DNA of 46,765 bases, taken from Planctomycetota bacterium. GTDB lineage: Bacteria; Planctomycetota; Phycisphaerae; Sedimentisphaerales; Anaerobacaceae. The translations under genes were made by a program, and so were the position numbers. Positions 7,961 to 16,256 of this stretch are shown piece after piece; the first letter of the stretch is position 1, and the number at the start of each line of letters is the position of its first letter. The stretch is taken from contig JAMCWO010000005.1 of assembly GCA_023481165.1 (NCBI GenBank), positions 1 to 46,765 of the forward strand, in the 5' to 3' direction. Under the pieces are notes generated by a model that saw only the letters and a list, made by a program, of their open reading frames with translations, did not search any database and was not told where the DNA came from.

Positions 7961-9703
7961 TCAGAAGGCCTCCGGCAAGACCTTCCGGGCGGTGCTGCGC
8001 AGGTAGCTGGAGATCTGTCTTTCCGAGTTCATGGCCACGACCGTGCGCGTCAGATGGTTGCAGTCCTCGATCGTGACGGAGCGAATGACCTGCTTGATCT
8101 CCGGGATCATCGGCGGCGTCAACGACAGCGTGCGGATTCCCATGCCCAGCAGGAGCATGACGTACTCCGGCTCGGAAGCGGTCTCGCCGCAGACGGAGAC
8201 ATCGATCTTCGCCTTGTACGCATCCTGAATGACCGTGCGGATCAGCCGCAGCACGGCGGGATCGGCCGGCGAGTACAGCGACGAGACCAGCTCATTGCCC
8301 CGGTCCACCGCCAGCGTGTACTGCGTCAGATCGTTCGTGCCGATGCTGAAGAAGTCCGCGTCGCGCGCCAGCGTCGAGGCCATCAGGGCGGCCGACGGCG
8401 TCTCGATCATCGCACCGATCTCGATGTCCCGATTGTAACGGATCTTCTCCTCGTCCAAGTCCTCCATCACATCGTGCACGATCATCTTGGCCTGCATCAG
8501 TTCTTGGATGCTCGTGATCAGCGGGAACATGATCTTGATCTGCCCGAGGACCGAAGCCCGCAGGATGGCCCGAAGCTGCGTCTTGAACATCGAGAGGTTC
8601 TGCAGGCAGAAGCGGATGGAGCGCAGACCCAGGAACGGGTTGGGCTCGGGGGCCACGCGCCGGCTTTGGGTGTACTTGTCCGCGCCCAGATCGAAGGTGC
8701 GGATCACCACGGGCTTGTTCTTGAAGACGCGGGCCACTTCGGCATAAGCCTCGTACTGCTCCTGCTCGACCGGCTCCGTGGGCCGGTTGAGGTAAAGGAA
8801 CTCCGTTCGGTACAGGCCGACGCCTTCGCCGCCCTTCTCCAGCACCAGATGCGCCTCATCGGGGAATTCGATGTTGCCGAGCAGCCGGATGCGCACGCCA
8901 TCCCGCGTCGTCGCGGGCTTCTCGCGCAGCGCGTCGAGCTTGTGCTCGAGGGCGACGAACTCGCGGGAGTACGCCTCGTATTGATGGATCGTGTCCTCAT
9001 CCGGATTGACGATGACGATCCCGCGATTGCCGTCGATGATCACCTGATCGCCGCCGCGCACGACCTCCGTCAGGTCCTCCAGGGCCACCACCGCAGGAAT
9101 CCCCAACGAGCGGGCCACGATAGCGGCGTGGCTGGTCCGCCCGCCGGCATCGGAGGCAATCCCTTTGACGTAATCCCGGTTGAAGCCGGCGGTCTGCGTG
9201 GGGCTGAGCTGCCGCGCCACGACAATTGCCGGGTCTTTCAGATGCAGGATGTCTTCCCGCTTGGTCCCGAGCAGCCGCCGCAGCAGACGCCTCTCGATAT
9301 CGTAGATATCCGCGGCACGCTCACTGATGTAGGTGTCCTTGACGTTCGTCTCGAAATGGGACGCGATCTCCCGCCGCCCCGTCGAGACGGCAAACTCGGC
9401 CGTCACCAACTGCGTTTGGACCGTGTCGGTGATCCGGCGCCGCAGACTCCGGTCCCGCAGGAAACGCAGGTGCACCGCGAAGATGTCCTTGATATGTCCG
9501 CCGGTCGCCTCATCCTGCCCCCGTTCCAGGGCATCCAACTCATCGATGGCTTCCTGAAAGGCGTTGCGGATGCGCTGGATCTCCGCGGCCCTTTGGGAGG
9601 GGTCAATTTCCCGCCGTGGGATTCGGTAATCCTCAGAGTCCACAATGAGCGATTTACCGATCGCTACCCCCGGCGAGACCGCAATTCCCTTTTTGATCTC
9701 CAT
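7961..9703 (-). CDS. ptsI: PTS enzyme I (phosphoenolpyruvate-protein phosphotransferase)
   Basis: A 580-residue soluble kinase that takes phosphate from PEP and passes it to HPr. The N-terminal HPr-binding part is followed by the swivelling domain with the phospho-His motif GGRTSHAAIVARSLGIPAV (around residue 190), and the C-terminal PEP-binding TIM barrel with DFFSIGTNDLTQY and VSVCGETAS. Length is standard for EI; there is no GAF domain, so it is not the PtsP/EI-Ntr form. No EIIB or EIIC genes occur nearby, which suggests a regulatory PTS rather than sugar uptake. The ATG has no clear SD. Confidence 0.96.
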   Translation of the reverse strand: MEIKKGIAVSPGVAIGKSLIVDSEDYRIPRREIDPSQRAAEIQRIRNAFQEAIDELDALERGQDEATGGHIKDIFAVHLRFLRDRSLRRRITDTVQTQLVTAEFAVSTGRREIASHFETNVKDTYISERAADIYDIERRLLRRLLGTKREDILHLKDPAIVVARQLSPTQTAGFNRDYVKGIASDAGGRTSHAAIVARSLGIPAVVALEDLTEVVRGGDQVIIDGNRGIVIVNPDEDTIHQYEAYSREFVALEHKLDALREKPATTRDGVRIRLLGNIEFPDEAHLVLEKGGEGVGLYRTEFLYLNRPTEPVEQEQYEAYAEVARVFKNKPVVIRTFDLGADKYTQSRRVAPEPNPFLGLRSIRFCLQNLSMFKTQLRAILRASVLGQIKIMFPLITSIQELMQAKMIVHDVMEDLDEEKIRYNRDIEIGAMIETPSAALMASTLARDADFFSIGTNDLTQYTLAVDRGNELVSSLYSPADPAVLRLIRTVIQDAYKAKIDVSVCGETASEPEYVMLLLGMGIRTLSLTPPMIPEIKQVIRSVTIEDCNHLTRTVVAMNSERQISSYLRSTARKVLPEAF

Positions 9704-9786
9704 GCCGGATTCGTTTCGGGTCGTCCGCCTCAGGCGTTGTCCGCGTGAGACGATCGGCCCATCCTTAGAATTTCGTTACCGCGGCC

Positions 9787-10122
9787 TCAAGGCGGCGGCT
9801 CTCCGAACGTTTTGACCTCCACCAGATCGCGCAGCGCCTCGAGCGCCTGCTCGGCCTCCGGCCCCTGGGCCTGCAGGTGCAGGCGCGTCCCGCAGGTGGC
9901 CGCCAGCATGCTCATCTGCATAATGCTTTTTCCGTCCGCGTTCGTTTGACCGTTGCTCACGATGATGTCGCAGTCGAAGCGGCTGGCCGTATCGACGAAC
10001 TGCATCGCGGGGCGCATATGAAGGCCTTCGGCGTTCTTGATCTCAACGGTGGTTTCGCGAACCAGTTTCTCCAAGACCCTTTCTCCCATCATTGGCCTAC
10101 CGGGCCGCGCTGCCCACGTCAA
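9787..10122 (-). CDS. HPr-family phosphocarrier protein
   Basis: A 111-codon frame whose core is HPr. GLHMRPAMQFV carries the phospho-His (His35 in this numbering; the usual Ala is Met), and GKSIMQMSMLAA carries the Ser that HPr kinase phosphorylates in Gram-positives and in HPrK-bearing phyla. No hprK is seen in the window. HPr proteins are about 85-90 residues, so the TTG start at 10122 is probably too early; ATG 10092 or a TTG/GTG nearer VLEKLVRETTVEIKN are alternatives. Located between EIIA and EI on the same strand, it would pass phosphate from EI to the EIIA next door. Confidence 0.9.
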   Translation of the reverse strand: MTWAARPGRPMMGERVLEKLVRETTVEIKNAEGLHMRPAMQFVDTASRFDCDIIVSNGQTNADGKSIMQMSMLAATCGTRLHLQAQGPEAEQALEALRDLVEVKTFGEPPP

Positions 10123-10134
10123 GCATGCGGCGGC

Positions 10135-10608
10135 TTACCACGAGGGATTCTCGTCGGCCTCTTTGAGCAGATCCTCCAGCTCCGCCGGCGTACGGCACTG
10201 CCGCAGGAACTTGCGGAACTTCTCTTTCTGGAGATGACGAAAAACGTTCTCCATGGCCTGCAGGTGTTTGTCGGGATTGTTGACGGGACTGATCAGCAGA
10301 ATCACCGAATAGACCGGCTGCTCATCCAAGGAGGCGAAATCGATCCCCCCGCTGCTTTGTCCAACGGCCGCCAGCACATGTTTCACCGCCGCATGCTTGA
10401 CGTGGGGCACGGCCACCCCCTTGCCCATGCCGGTGCTCGCCTCGTTCTCGCGCTTGATGACCGCCTTGGCTACCTCTTTGGCCGACTCACTGGAAATCTT
10501 CCCGGCCTTGACCAGGGCGGCGATCAACTCCGTAATGGCGCCGTCTCGATCCGCCGCCTGCAACTCCGGGATCGTCGCCTCAAAACAAACGAACTCATCG
10601 AATCTCAT
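10135..10608 (-). CDS. PTS EIIA domain protein, nitrogen/fructose type
   Basis: About 157 residues of the PtsN/fructose EIIA fold. GMGKGVAVPHVKH carries the phospho-His (His69 from the chosen start), followed by the hydrophobic core VYSVILLISP and the helix DKHLQAMENVFRHLQKEKF. A lone EIIA beside HPr and EI without transporter subunits fits PTS-Ntr, which regulates rather than transports. ATG 10608 (MRFDEFV) is preferred over the frame-opening 10641 because the family begins with such a segment. It follows the HPF gene, the same pairing as hpf-ptsN in proteobacteria. Confidence 0.9.
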   Translation of the reverse strand: MRFDEFVCFEATIPELQAADRDGAITELIAALVKAGKISSESAKEVAKAVIKRENEASTGMGKGVAVPHVKHAAVKHVLAAVGQSSGGIDFASLDEQPVYSVILLISPVNNPDKHLQAMENVFRHLQKEKFRKFLRQCRTPAELEDLLKEADENPSW

Positions 10609-10665
10609 TTTGCGTCCAGCCTTATCCGATATCGCAACCATCCTACAGCGGTGCCCCCGTCGCCG

Positions 10666-11007
10666 CTACAATTGAGTCGGGCCCGCATAACTGCTGCCCT
10701 CACCCATGTGTTTGTCATCTCGTTCCTTGGCCTTCTTCTTGCGCAACTGCTGTTCGAGCTTATGCAGCGCCGCGTCGATACACGCATAAGCGCCCTCGCC
10801 CGTCCCCGTCGCCACGAAAACGGCCCCGTGCTCCCCTCGTGCTATGATTTCCACGGCCATTTTGTTCGCCCCGGGGCTGCCGTCGACCATCACCTCCACC
10901 TGGTTGACGCCATCATAGTAGCGCGGGAGCTTCGACGTCTTGTCTTCGGCATAAGCGCGAATGGCCTCCGTGATCGTAATGTGCTTGCCTGTGATCGTGA
11001 AAAGCAA
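10666..11007 (-). CDS. hpf: Ribosome hibernation promoting factor, short type (paralogue 1)
   Basis: A 113-residue HPF/RaiA-fold protein (beta-alpha-beta-beta-beta-alpha). It opens LFTITGKHITITEAIRAYAEDKTSKL, and the helix DAALHKLEQQLRKKKAKERD matches the family. Short HPF stabilises inactive ribosomes in stationary phase. The start is TTG, supported by a near-perfect AAAGGAGGT 6-7 nt upstream. Overlap of function with the second HPF-like gene at 21916-22251 is likely. It leads the hpf-EIIA-HPr-EI block. Confidence 0.93.
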   Translation of the reverse strand: MLFTITGKHITITEAIRAYAEDKTSKLPRYYDGVNQVEVMVDGSPGANKMAVEIIARGEHGAVFVATGTGEGAYACIDAALHKLEQQLRKKKAKERDDKHMGEGSSYAGPTQL

Positions 11008-11035
11008 TTCAGACCTCCTTTCATCGCATCCATAG

Positions 11036-11788
11036 TCAGGTTAGTTGTGGCTGCCGCACCGGACCCGCCTCGGCGCGCGGCCGCGGGACCTGCCGCTCGT
11101 TCTCCGGCAAGATCACACCGGCGCTGACCAGGAACCGGAACCCTTCTTCGACCGTCATGTCCAGGAAGATCGCGTCTTCCTTGGCCACCGTGATCACATA
11201 CCCGCTGACGAGCGCCGGGGATTTGGGAACCAGCACCGTCAGCAGCTCTTTGCCCGCCTGCTCGGCAATCTCGCGCAGGCCCGTGCCGGTGACGAAACCG
11301 AGCGTCCAGAGCCCCTTGCGCGGATACTCGACCGCCACGACGTGGAGAAATGATTTCTTCTTCTGCTCCGGCGTCAGGACAAAGTCCGTCACCTGCTTGA
11401 CGTGCGGGTAGATCCGCCGCAGGACCGGCGCGCTCATAATCGTGGATTCCAGCACGCGCCACAGGACCCTGCCGATCACGCTGGCCAGGAACGCCCCAAA
11501 CAGAAAGATCGCCACCACCGCGAGCAGGAGCCCGACCGCCGAGCCGGCAAATCCTCGGACGAAGATCCCCTCCAAGGCCGTCTGGTACTGCGCCAGCGCC
11601 TCCTGGGACATGCCCCGACTCTGGTGGAACCACACCAGGGCTCTGACCAAGCCGCGGTTGACATGAATGCTCACGTGCTCTTGAAGGAAACTGTAACCCC
11701 AGGCCAAAATCCAGAGGGTCAGTATGGTCGGCAGCAGAACCGCCAACCCGCGCAGAAAGTACCTCTTGACACTTGTAGCTACGCTCAT
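11036..11788 (-). CDS. DUF502 family inner-membrane protein
   Basis: A 250-residue protein with two strong membrane segments (about residues 13-32 and 78-105) followed by a soluble domain. The features RRIYPHVKQVTDFVL, VPKSPALVSGYVITV and the closing EEGFRFLVSAGVI correspond to the conserved DUF502 pattern of a Pro-rich VP-x-SP-x-x-SG followed by EE-x(6)-SAG. Function is unknown. It sits 76 nt downstream of the flippase-like gene and 28 nt upstream of hpf on the same strand, so it is probably part of the operon. ATG lacks a strong SD. Confidence 0.85.
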   Translation of the reverse strand: MSVATSVKRYFLRGLAVLLPTILTLWILAWGYSFLQEHVSIHVNRGLVRALVWFHQSRGMSQEALAQYQTALEGIFVRGFAGSAVGLLLAVVAIFLFGAFLASVIGRVLWRVLESTIMSAPVLRRIYPHVKQVTDFVLTPEQKKKSFLHVVAVEYPRKGLWTLGFVTGTGLREIAEQAGKELLTVLVPKSPALVSGYVITVAKEDAIFLDMTVEEGFRFLVSAGVILPENERQVPRPRAEAGPVRQPQLT

Positions 11789-11864
11789 CCAACCACGACA
11801 GCCGTTGGCTGCCTTCCATGTAGACCCTGTTCGGGGTGCGCCCCCGGCAAATCACCCCAATAGC

Positions 11865-12938
11865 CTAATTCCTACTCTCCTGACCGTCAATAGAAATCTC
11901 CTGCTGGGGCAGGTGGGCGCCCAAGAGATGCACTAACCCGCCCGGCAGCGAGGACAAAACCCAGATAAACCTCTGGCAAAGCAAGAGCACCACGACCAGG
12001 ACTTTCTCGGCGGGTGCCCCGGTCAGCCGGCAGAAAAGCCCGACCGTCCCCGCCTCTGTGATACCCAGCCCGGCCAAGCTGATCGGAATCGCCCCGACCA
12101 CCCAGCCGACCGGGAAGGCCACAAAGTAGTAGCGCGGCCCCGACTCAATCCCCAGGTTTCTCCCCAGCAGCCAAAAGGCCGCGATCACAGTGCTTTGCCC
12201 GATCAACGTCAAGACCATGGCCGCCAACAAGGTCCGCGGCCTCGAACAGTACACCACGACGGCGTCTTTCACCCGCCGCAGCAGCGAAACGCTTTTGAGA
12301 CGTGCCTTTGCCACCGCCCGAACGAATCCCGCCCGGCCGGCCGGATGCGCCAGCAGAATCACGAGAATCGCTCCAACTGCCACGGTGGCCCATAACGCAA
12401 TCGCTCCCCCATGCTGCGAAAGCCATCCCGGCGGACCCGCCTCCTGTGCCCCGGTCCGCGCGGCGATGTGCCCCCGCACGAACACCAGATACGTGAAAAC
12501 CGCGATCAGGAGCGTCCCCGCCAGCCCGATACCCCGGTCCACGAAAACACTCAACACCCCCTCTAGACGCCTGTTCGTGTGCTTGGTAACGTACCAGGCC
12601 TTGAGCAGGTCGCCCCCGACCGACCCCAACATTAGATTGTTATAAAAGAGTCCCAGAAAGAACAACCGCACCGCCGTCAGCACGTCGATGTAGATCGACT
12701 GCGACCGCAGCAGCATCCACCAGCGGACCGAGATGATCACTTGGGCCGCCGCGTAGATCATCAGACTGAGTCCAAAGTACCAGGGGCTGAGGTTCCGGAA
12801 AACCCCGGCCAGTTGCCCCCAATCCTGATCCCACAGGACCCATAAGATCGCAGCTATCGCCACCGCAATCCGTACGATCAGCGACAAATGCCCCTTCCTG
12901 CCGGCATTCGTGGCATCCTGCTTTGTAGCATCCTGCAA
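11865..12938 (-). CDS. Flippase-like membrane protein (LPG synthase TM domain family)
   Basis: A 357-residue multi-spanning protein of the lysylphosphatidylglycerol-synthase-TM/UPF0104 family. Features seen are an N-terminal helix after a hydrophilic start, ISVRWWMLLRSQ, the FYNNLMLGSVGGDLLKAWYV motif near residue 100, VFVDRGIGLAG, and a C-terminal GLGITEAGTVGLF segment. Such proteins flip or modify lipids and glycolipids; the substrate cannot be told here. The start is TTG with GGGAG 7-8 nt upstream. It is the first gene after the promoter at 12972-13000 and probably heads the long minus-strand cluster. Confidence 0.86.
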   Translation of the reverse strand: MQDATKQDATNAGRKGHLSLIVRIAVAIAAILWVLWDQDWGQLAGVFRNLSPWYFGLSLMIYAAAQVIISVRWWMLLRSQSIYIDVLTAVRLFFLGLFYNNLMLGSVGGDLLKAWYVTKHTNRRLEGVLSVFVDRGIGLAGTLLIAVFTYLVFVRGHIAARTGAQEAGPPGWLSQHGGAIALWATVAVGAILVILLAHPAGRAGFVRAVAKARLKSVSLLRRVKDAVVVYCSRPRTLLAAMVLTLIGQSTVIAAFWLLGRNLGIESGPRYYFVAFPVGWVVGAIPISLAGLGITEAGTVGLFCRLTGAPAEKVLVVVLLLCQRFIWVLSSLPGGLVHLLGAHLPQQEISIDGQESRN

Positions 12939-12959
12939 AACGAATCTCCCAAAAAGAGC

Positions 12960-12988
12960 TTGTCATAGTAAATCATAACCTGTAAAAC
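12960..12988 (+). promoter_or_regulatory. Possible promoter of hisI-comF
   Basis: On the plus strand TTGTCA is followed after 17 nt by TAAAAC. It overlaps the opposing promoter so that each -10 lies inside the other's spacer. The -10 is weak (4/6). Confidence 0.35.
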
Positions 12989-13000
12989 ACGGCCTGACAA
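12972..13000 (-). promoter_or_regulatory. Sigma70-type promoter for the long minus-strand cluster
   Basis: On the minus strand TTGTCA (5/6) and TATGAT (5/6) are separated by exactly 17 nt. The -10 box ends about 34 nt before the TTG start of the flippase-like gene. This is the best promoter match noticed in the window and could drive the whole run down to the LptC-like gene. Confidence 0.6.
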
Positions 13001-13123
13001 GATGTTACCGACCGCCATTCCAACGTGGGAGGTGTGAAACGGGAGGTTTCCGGGGCGGTTGGAAAGCCCGATCCTTGCGACGGAAGATTTGACGCACGTA
13101 TACGCTTTTCGAGGTCGATACCC

Positions 13124-13534
13124 TTGGATTCGAAGCAGATTGAGGAAGGTTTGCAGTTTACACCCAAGTTCAACGCCGAGGGCCTGATCCCCGCCATCGC
13201 GCAGGACGCCGGGACCGGCCAAGTCCTGATATTCGCCTGGATGAATCGCGAGGCCCTGGAGCGCACTATCGAGACCGGCCGGGCCACCTATTTCAGCCGT
13301 TCGCGGGGCAAACTCTGGACCAAGGGCGAGCAATCCGGCCATTTCCAGGCCGTCCAGCAGATCCTCGTCGATTGTGACCAGGATTGCCTGATTCTGAAGG
13401 TCGCCGTCAACGAGGGCCAGTGCCACGTGGGCTACCAGTCCTGCTTCTATCGCGCCTTGAAACCGGCCAGCAAGACCGACCTCGAATGGACCGCCACCAA
13501 GGTCTACGATCCGAAAACCACCTACAAGAAGTAG
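13124..13534 (+). CDS. hisI: Phosphoribosyl-AMP cyclohydrolase
   Basis: Third enzyme of histidine synthesis, opening the adenine ring of PR-AMP. The core FAWMNREALERTIETGRATYFSRSR, GEQSGHFQ, and DCDQDCLILKV with EGQCHVGYQSCFYR shows the metal-binding Asp and Cys residues. The frame is open from GTG 13025 (169 aa), but HisI is normally about 130 residues and the TTG at 13124 has GAGGT 9 nt upstream and gives 136 residues, so it is preferred. No hisE domain is fused and no other his genes are nearby. It ends 12 nt before the comF start. Confidence 0.93.
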   Translation: MDSKQIEEGLQFTPKFNAEGLIPAIAQDAGTGQVLIFAWMNREALERTIETGRATYFSRSRGKLWTKGEQSGHFQAVQQILVDCDQDCLILKVAVNEGQCHVGYQSCFYRALKPASKTDLEWTATKVYDPKTTYKK

Positions 13535-13546
13535 AATCGGATTGGT

Positions 13547-14362
13547 TTGCCCCTTGCGAACGCGCCTCGGTACAATGTCCCCGTGACAGCGTCCCGATTT
13601 CATAGCGCGATCCGCCGGGCGAAGGGCGTACCGGCATTGACCTGGCAGGGCTTCAGCCAGCTTCTGTGGCCCGCGGTTTGCGATGTCTGCAACGAGGCCA
13701 TCTGCGACACAGACAAGAATCTGTGCCCGAAGTGCTGGGGCGAGCTTCTGAAGTGCACAGCTGGGAACTACTGTCCCCGATGTGGCCGCGATGTTGTCAG
13801 CAGATATGGTCTAATAGGCGGTGCCTGCGCCGCTTGCCGAGAACAGAGATTCTACTTCGATGGCATCGCCCGCGCTGGAGTGTACGCCGATGCACTCCAG
13901 CAGATGATCCTTGCCTTCAAACACGACAGAAGCGAGATGGCCACGACTCTGGCATCATGGGCCGATGCGGCGCTACAAGGCAGCCGCTTTTACGACCGGA
14001 TCGATCTGCTGGTGCCCGTCCCTCTGTACTGGACCCGGCGGCTGCGCCGGGGCTACAACCAATCTTACCTCATCGCCAGGCGTCTGCATCACCCGCGCGC
14101 CCGGATCAGCACGGACCTGGTGCGTGCCCGTCGGACCGATCCTCAGCCCCAGATGCCAACTCCAGCCGCGCGGGCCAGAAACGTCGCCGGGGCCTTTGTC
14201 GTCCGTGCTGGGCACAACTTCAGCGGCAAGACCATCTGTCTCATCGACGACATCAAAACCAGCGGTTCGACTTTGAATGAATGCGCCAAGACGCTGAAAG
14301 AGGTGGGTGCCGCCCGGGTCTATGCCCTCGTGCTCGCGGTCGCCGGACAGAACGTGCGCTGA
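13547..14362 (+). CDS. ComF-family phosphoribosyltransferase-like protein
   Basis: Up to 271 residues. An N-terminal zinc-finger-like region (CDVCNEAICDTDKNLCPKC, later CPRCGRDV and CAACR) is followed by a phosphoribosyltransferase domain with VPVPLYWTRRLRRGYNQS and the PRPP loop ICLIDDIKTSGSTLNE. ComF proteins help DNA uptake in competent bacteria and also serve primosome/PriA-linked functions elsewhere. The start may be TTG 13547 or GTG 13583. It runs into the convergent repressor gene with a 21-nt gap and is likely cotranscribed with hisI. Confidence 0.92.
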   Translation: MPLANAPRYNVPVTASRFHSAIRRAKGVPALTWQGFSQLLWPAVCDVCNEAICDTDKNLCPKCWGELLKCTAGNYCPRCGRDVVSRYGLIGGACAACREQRFYFDGIARAGVYADALQQMILAFKHDRSEMATTLASWADAALQGSRFYDRIDLLVPVPLYWTRRLRRGYNQSYLIARRLHHPRARISTDLVRARRTDPQPQMPTPAARARNVAGAFVVRAGHNFSGKTICLIDDIKTSGSTLNECAKTLKEVGAARVYALVLAVAGQNVR

Positions 14363-14383
14363 GATACCTTCCGTCCGCCCCGC

Positions 14384-15157
14384 TTACAGCTTCTCGTAGC
14401 GGATGACGGCACGGTAGATGCCGTCGATGCGATGCCCATCCACGACCATCGGGGAATAGCGCTCGTTGCGGGGCTGGAGCCGGATCTTGTCCTCCTTCTC
14501 GAAGAAGACCCGCTTGAACGTCGTCTCGTGCGGCATGGTGAAGCGGACGAAGCAATCGTCGCCGTTCTGCACCTCCACCGCCGGGGAGAAGATCACGATA
14601 TCGCCCTCGAAGAAGCGCGGCTCCATCGAGTCGCCAACCACGCGCACGGCGAAGGCGTTCGGATCGTGCAGGTCGGGGCAGCGCACGTAGTCATCGGCCA
14701 CGCCGACCGGGTAGTCCAAGTCGTTGAAATCCGTCGGGTAGCCGGCGGACACCTTGTTGATGATCGGAACCAGCCGGCCCGCCGCCAGCGACAGCTTGCT
14801 ATCCTTCGCCATCTTCACTTCGGCCAGCATGGAGTGAATCTCGCTGGCCTTGGTCCCCTTCTCCGTGAGCCGCTTGATCAGGTTCCGCAGCTTCTGGTTC
14901 TCCGCCTCGCGCGACTCGTACGCGCCCCGGACATCGGACGGCATCCGCTCCAGGTGCGCGATGTTCAGGAGCAGGCCGCCCTCGAACTGGAGGACCCGCT
15001 CCAGCCGCGTCAGCAGATCGTCACTGGGCGGGTTCTTCACCTTGCCCGTCTCGATCGTCGAGAGGTAAGGTTTGGAATACCCCACCTTGTTGCTGACCTC
15101 GTCCAGTGTCAGGTCTAACTGCTCCCGTTTGCTGCGGATGATTTGTCCGAGGGACAT
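14384..15157 (-). CDS. Self-cleaving XRE-HTH/S24 (LexA-like) repressor
   Basis: A 257-residue regulator. The N-terminal XRE helix-turn-helix (IRSKREQLDLTLDEVSNKVG then KPYLSTIETGK) is followed by a linker helix and a C-terminal S24 peptidase domain. The cleavage-site Ala-Gly lies in KVSAGYP, the catalytic Ser in VVGDSMEP-F-EGD, and the Lys in TTFKRVFFE, so RecA-style autocleavage is plausible. Domain order is that of phage CI/HdiR-like repressors rather than classic LexA (winged helix). ATG 15157 has AAGGTG upstream; a GTG six codons earlier is possible. It lies 19 nt after the DUF362 gene and is likely cotranscribed. Confidence 0.9.
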   Translation of the reverse strand: MSLGQIIRSKREQLDLTLDEVSNKVGYSKPYLSTIETGKVKNPPSDDLLTRLERVLQFEGGLLLNIAHLERMPSDVRGAYESREAENQKLRNLIKRLTEKGTKASEIHSMLAEVKMAKDSKLSLAAGRLVPIINKVSAGYPTDFNDLDYPVGVADDYVRCPDLHDPNAFAVRVVGDSMEPRFFEGDIVIFSPAVEVQNGDDCFVRFTMPHETTFKRVFFEKEDKIRLQPRNERYSPMVVDGHRIDGIYRAVIRYEKL

Positions 15158-15176
15158 AGTCTTCACCTTCTTCACG

Positions 15177-16256
15177 TCAACTCACCTCAACCCATTCGTA
15201 GTCGGCCCGGCCCAAGCCGATTTTCACCGCGTGCTCGATCTGGTGACGCCAATCGAGCATGGTGTTTTCGATCAATTCCGGCAGCCCCCGGCCGCCGCGT
15301 GTCTCTACCATGTCAATGGCCGCCTTGTCCACGGCCACCGGGTCCGTCGAGGCCACGATCCCGATGTCCGGGACCATTGTAGGCATGTCCGCCTTGTCGA
15401 AGCAATCGCAATCCTTCGTCATGGACAGCAGAAAGTTGAAGAAGGCGGCACGGCCCTCTTTGCCCTTCACGACCCCCAGGGCATGCTCGGCGATGCTCTT
15501 TTGCAGGATCTCGCTCTCCTGCTTCCAATCGTACTGGACCGCGTCGAACCGGCAGACCGCGACACACTCGGCACAGCCGATGCACTTGTCCTGGTCGATA
15601 TGGGCCTGGAGCTGGTCGAGCGTGATGGCTCCGGCGGGACAATGCCGGTAGCATTCGCCACAGCGCGTACACTTGCCCTTCTTGACCTGGGGTTTGAGCG
15701 CCGAATGTTGGCGCATCTTGCCTTTGCGGCTCGAGCAGCCCATGCCCAGCGTCTTGAGAGTGGCCCCGGCGCACGTCGCGACATGGCCCGTGAAATGGGC
15801 CACCGACAGAATCGACTGGCACCGGACGATATCCGCCGCGAGGGAGACTTCTTGCTGCAGTTCGCCTTCGATGGGCACCGCCGTCTCCGCCGTTCCGAAC
15901 AGACCATCGGGCGCCAGGAACGGAATCCCGAGTCCCGCGACGCTGAAGCCCCGCTCCGTCGCCAACACCGTATGATCGATGGCATTGTGCCGCCGACCCG
16001 TGTATAGCGTGCTGGTGTCCGTAATGAAGGGCTTGGTCTGGAGCTTCAGCAACTCCTCCACGAGTCCCTGGAGACACGGGGCCTTGATGTACGTGTTGTT
16101 GACCTGTTCCCCCACGTGGACCTTGACCGCCGTGAAGTCGTTCTTCTGGAAGCACTTTTTGAACCCACCGGCCTGGAACAGCCGCCGTGCCTTCTCCGAG
16201 ATCGTCCGCTCCCCGTCCCCGATCGAGGCCTTAATAAAATACACTTTCGCCGCCAA
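15177..16256 (-). CDS. DUF362 protein with two 4Fe-4S clusters
   Basis: A 359-residue DUF362-family iron-sulfur protein. The N-terminal DUF362 part has KVHVGEQVNNTYIKA, TDTSTLYTGRRHN and VAHFTGH; two ferredoxin motifs follow, CTRCGECYRHCP and CIGCAECVAVC (about residues 200-245); the C-terminal half has DIGIVASTDPVAVDKAAIDM. Homologues are common in anaerobes, but their reaction is unknown. The start is TTG with a very strong TAAGGAGGTCC. No signal peptide, so cytoplasmic. Coupling to an autocleaving repressor is unusual. Confidence 0.9.
   Translation of the reverse strand: MAAKVYFIKASIGDGERTISEKARRLFQAGGFKKCFQKNDFTAVKVHVGEQVNNTYIKAPCLQGLVEELLKLQTKPFITDTSTLYTGRRHNAIDHTVLATERGFSVAGLGIPFLAPDGLFGTAETAVPIEGELQQEVSLAADIVRCQSILSVAHFTGHVATCAGATLKTLGMGCSSRKGKMRQHSALKPQVKKGKCTRCGECYRHCPAGAITLDQLQAHIDQDKCIGCAECVAVCRFDAVQYDWKQESEILQKSIAEHALGVVKGKEGRAAFFNFLLSMTKDCDCFDKADMPTMVPDIGIVASTDPVAVDKAAIDMVETRGGRGLPELIENTMLDWRHQIEHAVKIGLGRADYEWVEVS

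Noticed and set aside
7196-9748. 850-codon plus-strand frame
   Set aside because: Antisense to the DUF2344 gene and ptsI; no domain and no conserved motif.
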